From Artemisia argyi (lineage: Eukaryota > Streptophyta > Magnoliopsida > Asterales > Asteraceae): a stretch of 64,000 nucleotides of DNA. Within the stretch, counting starts at the first letter, position 1. The number at the start of each line of letters is the position of its first letter. The stretch is taken from assembly GCA_030686995.1 (NCBI GenBank), contig CM060709.1, positions 14,034,872 to 14,098,871 on the forward strand. Direction: 5' to 3'. Of the stretch, positions 58,345-64,000 are shown in pieces. A program made the position numbers and the translations under genes. The notes under the pieces were generated by a model that saw nothing but the letters and a program-made list of their open reading frames with translations, ran no database searches and was not told the origin of the DNA.

Positions 58345-58745
58345 GACACAAGTTGTCCAGTAAAGCAAACCCCAAGTGGGTATTATTAAGGCCAAGAGCC
58401 GAAGGGTACAGGTTACCCCGTCAAAGCAAACCCCAGGTGGGTATTATTAAGGCCAAGAGCCGAAGGGTACAGGTTACCCCGTCAAAGCAAACCCCAGGTG
58501 GGTATTATTAAGGCCAAGAGCCGAAGGGTACAGGTTACCCCGCCAGAGCAAACCCCAAGTGGGTATTATTAAGGCCAAGAGCCGAAGGGTACAGGTTACC
58601 CCGCCAGAGCAATCCCCAAGTGGGTATTACTAAGGCCAAGAGCCGAAGGGTACAGGTTACCCCGTCAAAAATAACCCCAAGTGGGTATAATTCTAGGCCA
58701 AACGCCGAAGGGTACAGGTCACCCCATCAAATAAAGATAAGGAAT
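58345..58745. repeat. ~60-bp tandem repeat block of element C
   Basis: Six to seven units of ~60 bp with core GGCCAAGAGCCGAAGGGTAC, AGGTTACCCCGTCAAAGC and AACCCCAAGTGGGTATTA. It lies about 100 bp after the pol stop and before the antisense gene's 3' end, as in element A. Confidence 0.9.
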
Positions 58746-59101
58746 AAACCACGGCCAAGAGCCGTAAGGCATATATCGTCCGATGAGACAAAACCTCTCG
58801 AGTATATAATTAAAAGCCGTAAGTTCCATAAATTACGTACTCCTCGGAATAACGGAGTAATAAATTACGTGAGGCATACATGTAGCTTAAATACGATACA
58901 AATAACAAAAAGAAAGTGATATATTCATATGATCAAAATCCGGTTACATCAAACATTCCGAAATAACGGAATAACAAAAACTGAACAAACCTATTCTATT
59001 ACATCAATTGGTAAACTTCACAAGGAATCCGGGATACCTGAATCCATAGTCAAAATGGAGGTATCCGGACTCCGACATACATCTTCCAAACACAAACAAC
59101 T
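58746..59101. other. Spacer between tandem repeats and antisense gene
   Basis: Corresponds to 23366-23770 in element A. No gene; likely the 3' untranslated region of the antisense transcript. Confidence 0.5.
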
Positions 59102-61499
59102 TCAAGCAAAGACAGAGGCATTCTGGGTATTGGAAGGATTCTCGATATGAGATTCGACCTCCGGACCCTCAGTTGGTTCTTCAGCCGGAGCAGGGTCAGG
59201 AATTAAGGCGCTCAGTTCATCAAATTTCCGGTACACGGTTTCCCGGATCTTCTGAATGTAAGGATAATCCTGAGACAAAGCCTTGTCATACAACGAACCA
59301 TATTTGGCCCCGGCCTCCATATCCATTCCTTCAACCTCTCCTAACAACTTAGCCGCTTTCTCCGGCTCCTCAAACAAACCTGCCCCATCAATTAGCCCCG
59401 AAAGATAAAACAAGTTGAATGGCTCTGCCAAGGCTGTTCGGAACTCATGACTCCCGAGAAAGCGGTGGATAGCTTCCGGGATAAACTCATTGACAATACG
59501 GTTCCTCTCCACCTCGGCATTACCGGCGGCCACTGCAATATCCACCTTCTCCTGACAAAGCTCCCTATAAGCCTTTTCTTCATCACTTAGCTTCTGCTTG
59601 GCCTCAGACAGCTGCCCCTCCAACAACCTAATCTTCTCGGCCTGCTCGCCGGAAACCTTCCTCCACTCATTCTTTTCCAACTCAAGATTCCCAACCCTCT
59701 CCTCCAGACTCGCATTCTCCGTTCTAAGCTTCCTCAAACCTTCCGGATTCACCTCGGAACACTCTGCATGAGTCTTCTTCAACTCATGAAACTCTCCGGA
59801 CATCTTCTGGAACATCTTCCAGTTGTCATCAAGGGTTTTGTCACAGATCTTGTGGGTCTCGGACAACTTCTTGTGCTCATTCAAAAGAGACTCAAAACGG
59901 AAGATCATATCCGCTTGAGCCGTGACGCATTTACCCAGCAGCAGCCACGACCTTCGAACAGCCTCCATATCATCTTGGTCATCCAGATATTTCTCCTCCT
60001 TAGGAGTTGCCAAATTCATCAGCATGTCCCGGCAAGCAGTAGCGGTATTCATGCGGGTGCCCTTCGTCACAGTCCATGCCGGAACATAGATGTCATCATC
60101 CTCACCGTCCCCCTCTATATCAACCTCAACATCCTCCTCATCCACCAGGGTTTCCTTTCCCGGACGCCGGGATGCACCCCCTGAACCCCCTGACAGCAAA
60201 AGAATCTAAGTCAGAAAATAATAAAAATATAAAAGATAGGAAAGGAGAAACCATAAAAATCATCATCCAAACATACCAGACGCCAAATCCTCCGGATGAA
60301 CGGAACGGATAGGTTCTGGCCTCTCCACGGCCTCTCCAGTATCCAAGTCAATAACTGTATCACCAGCAGCAATTTTACTTCTCTTATGAAGGCGGGAAGA
60401 GACACTCCCTGCTCCGGTTCTCTTCAACGGAGGCTTCTTCAAACCCGCCTTCCCAGCCTGCTCCTTCTTCCTCTCTTTAGCAGCTATCACTTTGTCATCA
60501 GCAACTTCAACATTCCTCAACTCCTCCGTCTTCTCCGGTACCTCAGTATTGGAAGCCAAGGGAGGAGTAACACGCACTTCACGGGTATGCCCTTCCGGAA
60601 ACGGGGTACCTTGAACAATTTTTGTATTCTTTCGTAGTGGAGGTTTCTTTAGATAACTTGACATGGTTATACCTGCGGACAAACAAAACCCAACGTTAAA
60701 AACGAAAAGAGGTGCACAATATAAAAACACGCGTTATAATAAAGGCTATACCCCTCCCCTGCTCATCCCTCAATGCCGGACGATACCCAGGAAACTCCCA
60801 ATGATCCGATAAACCCAGAGCATACAAGAACGCTTGCGGAATTTGACAAGGCTCAATGATCGTCTCGGAAAGCCTTTCGGCATGAGTAACATCATACTCA
60901 CTCGCCTTTGGAAACGGATCCGATACGTCCGAATCCGAATGCCTCCATGGCATGGCAAACGGAACAGCTCGTCTATCGATCAGAAAAAAATTATACTTCC
61001 AACCCTTCAGACAAGAAGGAAATTCCCCAAAACAAACTTTCCTATTTTTATGGATGCGTTTCTCGAAGGAAAACCAATCACCCTGCTTGCTAAGCTTGTA
61101 AAAGACACGGAATAAAGGAGTGGTAGGAGGAATGTGCATGCTACGGCAATACACCTCAAATAGGGTAGCACGATGCATACCCAACGGAACCAGCTGAGAA
61201 ATGTGAACTTTGAAATATCTAATGACCTCTAAAAGAAAGGTGGAAAAAGGGACGATGAGACCACCCTCAAAAAAGTACTCTGCATACAAGCCTATGGCAC
61301 CCTCCGGAAGCTGGTTCATCGTCATACCCGATGGAGGTATCCTTGGATGTAAATCCTCTGGTATCCCGAACGCTTTTACCACAGCGATCACATCAGATTC
61401 ATCCATGGCGGACATTCTTAAATGCATATCTTTTTTCACATGCGAACCGTCCGGATTAGACACATCTTCGTACTCCAACGATGCTGTGGATTCCGACAT
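59102..61499 (-). CDS. Antisense accessory gene of Tat element C (putative gypsy-type transposon protein)
   Basis: Homologue of the gene at 20927-23365, on the strand opposite gag-pol. Exons: 61499-60752, 60672-60277 and 60189-59102. Exons 1 and 2 have exactly the same lengths as in element A (748 and 396 bp), introns are GT-AG, and the joined frame is open for about 743 residues. The acceptor at 60190-60191 keeps the frame. The upstream AG used as an alternative in element A would shift it here, so the 60190 site is the likelier true acceptor. It has the same N-terminal domain, basic linker and coiled coil. Function unknown. Confidence 0.8.
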
Positions 61500-61667
61500 A
61501 ATGGACGAAAAGGAGAGGAGAATAGCCAAACAACAAAAAAAACTAAACGGGCTGAGACGTACCTCAAAGACGACGCGAATAATCGTTCGGAATACGGAGA
61601 GGATGAGATGAATCAGAGGTATGTGTGTGAAATAAAATTACGGTGCTGTAAATAAAAGAAATGGGAC

Positions 61668-61675
61668 TATTTATA
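61668..61675 (-). promoter_or_regulatory. TATA box of the antisense gene in element C
   Basis: TATAAATA on the minus strand, about 170 bp upstream of the start codon at 61499, matching element A. Confidence 0.6.
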
Positions 61676-61947
61676 GGCGGTCAAAATAGGCGGGAAAGGG
61701 ACACGTCACCCGTAGGGCTAACGTGTCAGCCATCCACACCGTGTCTCTCAGAAAACGCATACGTGTTCCAATCCAAACGACGCGGTAAAAAACGACGGCG
61801 CACCTTAAACGACACCTTAATTACTTTTGGCATTTTGCGTGACTAACAAAAGAACAAAGCCGTGGCTTACCCTCCGGAAAATCGCAAAAAAAAATAAAAA
61901 TAATAATAACTTAGTATCACACCATTGGCACAACCAATACTATGATA

Positions 61948-61959
61948 CTGGGGGGGACA
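61948..61959 (+). promoter_or_regulatory. Polypurine tract of element C
   Basis: A seven-G run followed by ACA, directly before the 3' LTR. Confidence 0.8.
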
Positions 61960-62520
61960 TGTTGACGTATGTACCCTCCGGATACATGCCGTACAATGGC
62001 ATACCCTCCGGATCCGTATCAGATAAAATGTACTCAAATGTGTTCAGACAACACGGGCCAATATCCGATGGGTTGCGAATGTCCGTATGATCACAACCCT
62101 CCGGATATCCCAAACCCTTCGGATAAGCTAACAAGTACCTAGACCAAAGTACAAACAAGTACGCCAAAGTATATGATAATGGAGTTTAAACTAGCGAACA
62201 TTATGGGTTAAGTACGAAACAGCCTGGCACCCCATGTAGAGAGTCTATAAATAGAGAGGAAATCTTCATTTAAGGTTAACTAATTCTCCCCTACTCTCTA
62301 GTGTTATTCATACTTTCTCTCACTAAGAACATATACTTACTCTCACGCCGGAGGTTGGTCCTGGGATACATTCCCGGGGCGAGTCTAACGGACGTATTTG
62401 TTTTGCAGATATCCGAAGCAACATATTATAAGCTGGGACCACATTGGATCCGTAGGACCTATTCTAGTCCGAAGGATTCATTTCGCTTGTTTGAAGTAGA
62501 AACAAACTTTTACCTCAACA
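61960..62520 (+). repeat. 3' LTR of element C
   Basis: 561 bp, TGTTGACG to CTCAACA, followed by the TSD CTACA. Confidence 0.95.
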
Positions 62521-62525
62521 CTACA

Positions 62526-63022
62526 CCTGCTAACCACGCCTTTTTCCTACCCTGGCGCCTTGGCCCATCTTGAACCTTGTCAAAAATCTGTAACACAATA
62601 CCCAAACTATCAAACGATGTCGCAATACTATGGTTATATGCTGCCTCAACCGCGATTTGAGTACTTTGGTTTTGATACTTTATAAAGTTAGCTGACATTG
62701 TGGACCACAACACTTTTCGCATGTAGAAACAAAATATCGTTAGTGGTTGAACCGCAATCATAACAAGTGCAAGCTTCCAAGCTACAACTAAGCCCATAAC
62801 CTTTAAAACAACTGAAGCTGTTTGGATTAGCACTGACATCCTGTCGTGCCGGTTGAATGAGCTAAACTGGTTTTGAAGTTTCACTAATCGAGCATAATGA
62901 CCAGTGCTGCTATTGACTATATCGGTGTGGGACCCTTGCTCGATTACACTACCTTTGCTTATAACAGCAACCGTGTCTGCATTTCGTATCATTGCTAGCT
63001 TGTGTACAACCACCTCTTTCAA
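62526..63022 (-). pseudogene. ABCB transporter pseudogene, 5' part
   Basis: The minus strand encodes the end of the first nucleotide-binding domain (VVVHKLAMIRNADTVAVISK, H-loop His present; GSVIEQGSHTDI; STGHYARLVKLQ). It then runs directly into the second membrane domain (SVLIQTASVVLKVMGLVVAW, KLALVMIAVQPLTIF) and the intracellular segment ending GPRRQGRKKAWLAGV. The interdomain linker and first helices of the second membrane domain are missing. Reading continues at 53128 once element C and one CTACA are removed (AWLAGV, then GIGSAQ). The first membrane domain and the start of NBD1 are not in the window next to it. Confidence 0.9.
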
Positions 63023-63636
63023 CCTTATATTGGCTTATTTGTTTTTAAATCCTTTCACTGATATTTGTTGTTTGTCATTATTTAGTTTTGACTTCTACTT
63101 ATAAAAATGGAATTGTACAACTCTTTTTGTAATACACACAATAAAACTATACAAGTAGGATTCACAACATAAAAAACACGAACATTGTTGCGATGCTTAC
63201 CAAAGATTCTTAGATTACTTAAATGTTGTGACATGATAATGTTGGAACTTATGAACTTATTTAATATACCTGTATCTTGCAAATTTCCCACATCGGTTAA
63301 CAAATAAATAATTACGATTTTCTGAAAGCTTGCTTTTTATCAGGAAATCGGTTAACAAACGAAGATTGAATGTATGAATATAAGGAGAATGAATTTTTAG
63401 CAGGAAATCGTTTTTTTTAAGCGATAAAAACGAAGAATGAATGTATGAATGTATTCCAAGGAGAATGAATGCTTTCTTTAATATTTTCTAGCATGAAATC
63501 CTTAAAAAGAAAGAATGAATGTCTCTAGGTGATCTGAGCTAGAGCATGCAATTAATCTGTTATGAGCTTGAGCTCGAGCTTTGCACAATAATGATCCTTT
63601 GAAATGTTTGAGAAACGTCGGAAACGAGTCTTAAAA
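63023..63636. repeat. Dispersed ABCB-cluster repeat
   Basis: Same repeat as 9880-10198 (AAAATGGAATTGTACAACTC, CAAGTAGGATTCACA, TTTCCCACATCGG at 63284-63296). The phrase GAGCTTGAGCTCGAGCTTTGCA at ~63560 matches 10123. No coding sequence. Confidence 0.6.
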
Positions 63637-64000
63637 TTAGTCAGGTACCCGCGCTTTGTGACGACGGGTACATGTGTAATTAAATATTTCAGCGATAAAC
63701 AATAATCAAAGGTCGTGAAAAAGTGACACACGTCTATGATTAATTGTTTACCTAAAATTATTTGTTTTAAAATTTTAAGGAGGACAAAATTTGATGTAAA
63801 TAGTATAAATACTTTAAGCCAATATATACATGTTACATTGATATATATGTTAGTATATAGTTATCATGAGAATTTATGTTACTTTGACTAAAAATATATA
63901 ATCTTACTTAAGATTCAATGATCTCTAGAATGGTAGTAGAAAAGTTCATGATCCATATGTGCGTGATTTAACTATACGGATTCATAATTTGTAATTATAT
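63637..64000 (-). mobile_element. Possible Helitron 3' end, running off the window
   Basis: On the minus strand CCCGTCGTCACAAAGCGCGGG (a GC-rich hairpin) is followed by TACCTGA and CTAA, then T, a Helitron-like 3' terminus. The body to the window edge is AT-rich and resembles 10381-10568 and 35303-35510. The 5' end is not visible, so the call is tentative. Confidence 0.35.

Larger units (their letters stand above)
53134..62520 (+). mobile_element. Ty3/gypsy Tat-lineage retrotransposon 'C'
   Basis: 9387 bp, perfect TSD CTACA (53129-53133 and 62521-62525), two 561-bp LTRs differing at three positions, primer site, polypurine tract, gag, pol, tandem repeats and antisense gene. Same family as element A on the opposite strand. 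It inserted into an exon of the ABCB pseudogene. Its pol is uninterrupted, but a ~0.7-kb deletion removed the end of gag and part of protease. Confidence 0.95.

Overview
The window is nuclear DNA of a flowering plant. It has no bacterial-style gene organisation, but it carries GT-AG introns, plant transposons of nearly every major class, plant Ty3/gypsy polyproteins of the Tat lineage, and decayed ABCB transporter exons. The Tat proteins and the 'putative gypsy type transposon' gene look most like those I know from Asteraceae. The family assignment is an inference and the species is not determined. I see no complete ordinary host gene; the window is a repeat-dense intergenic region with pseudogenes.

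Layout. 1-10951 is AT-rich DNA with small DNA transposons: a MULE-like MITE, a hAT MITE, a probable Helitron, a foldback element, a (TA)n-flanked MULE and a Tourist MITE. It also holds a short ABCB pseudogene scrap. 10960-35182 is one nested stack. A hAT element with an 8-bp target duplication (TSD) contains a solo LTR (11306-12223) and a non-coding LTR element 'D' (12766-35051, TSD GGTCC). Element D contains a Stowaway MITE, a 2.3-kb foldback element with inverted minisatellite arms, a MULE-like MITE, and a Tat retrotransposon 'A' (19917-33829, TSD AACAA). Element A is itself interrupted by a 3.6-kb LTR-like insert (24245-27810).

32005-48889 is a direct tandem duplication of an 8.4-kb segment. 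The segment runs from the middle of element A's gag, through the A and D LTRs and the hAT end, into 5.3 kb of flank. Both junctions share the 5-bp microhomology TCGTT. Each flank copy holds a 448-bp Helitron, two short signal-peptide-like ORFs, an ABCB 3' fragment and snRNA-promoter-like modules. 48890-52374 holds a LINE fragment, local duplications and a Tourist MITE with a (ATT)n expansion. 52375-63022 is an ABCB transporter pseudogene on the minus strand, split by a second Tat element 'C' (53134-62520, TSD CTACA, LTRs differing at 3 of 561 positions). The last kilobase repeats sequence seen around 9.9-10.6 kb and 35.3 kb.

How the parts work together. Elements A and C share one architecture: LTR, primer site, gag, protease, reverse transcriptase, two RNase H domains, integrase, a ~60-bp tandem repeat block, a convergent antisense three-exon gene with its own TATA box, polypurine tract, LTR. 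Element A has intact gag-protease but a broken pol. Element C has an uninterrupted pol but lost about 0.7 kb of gag and protease. The antisense gene is open in both copies.
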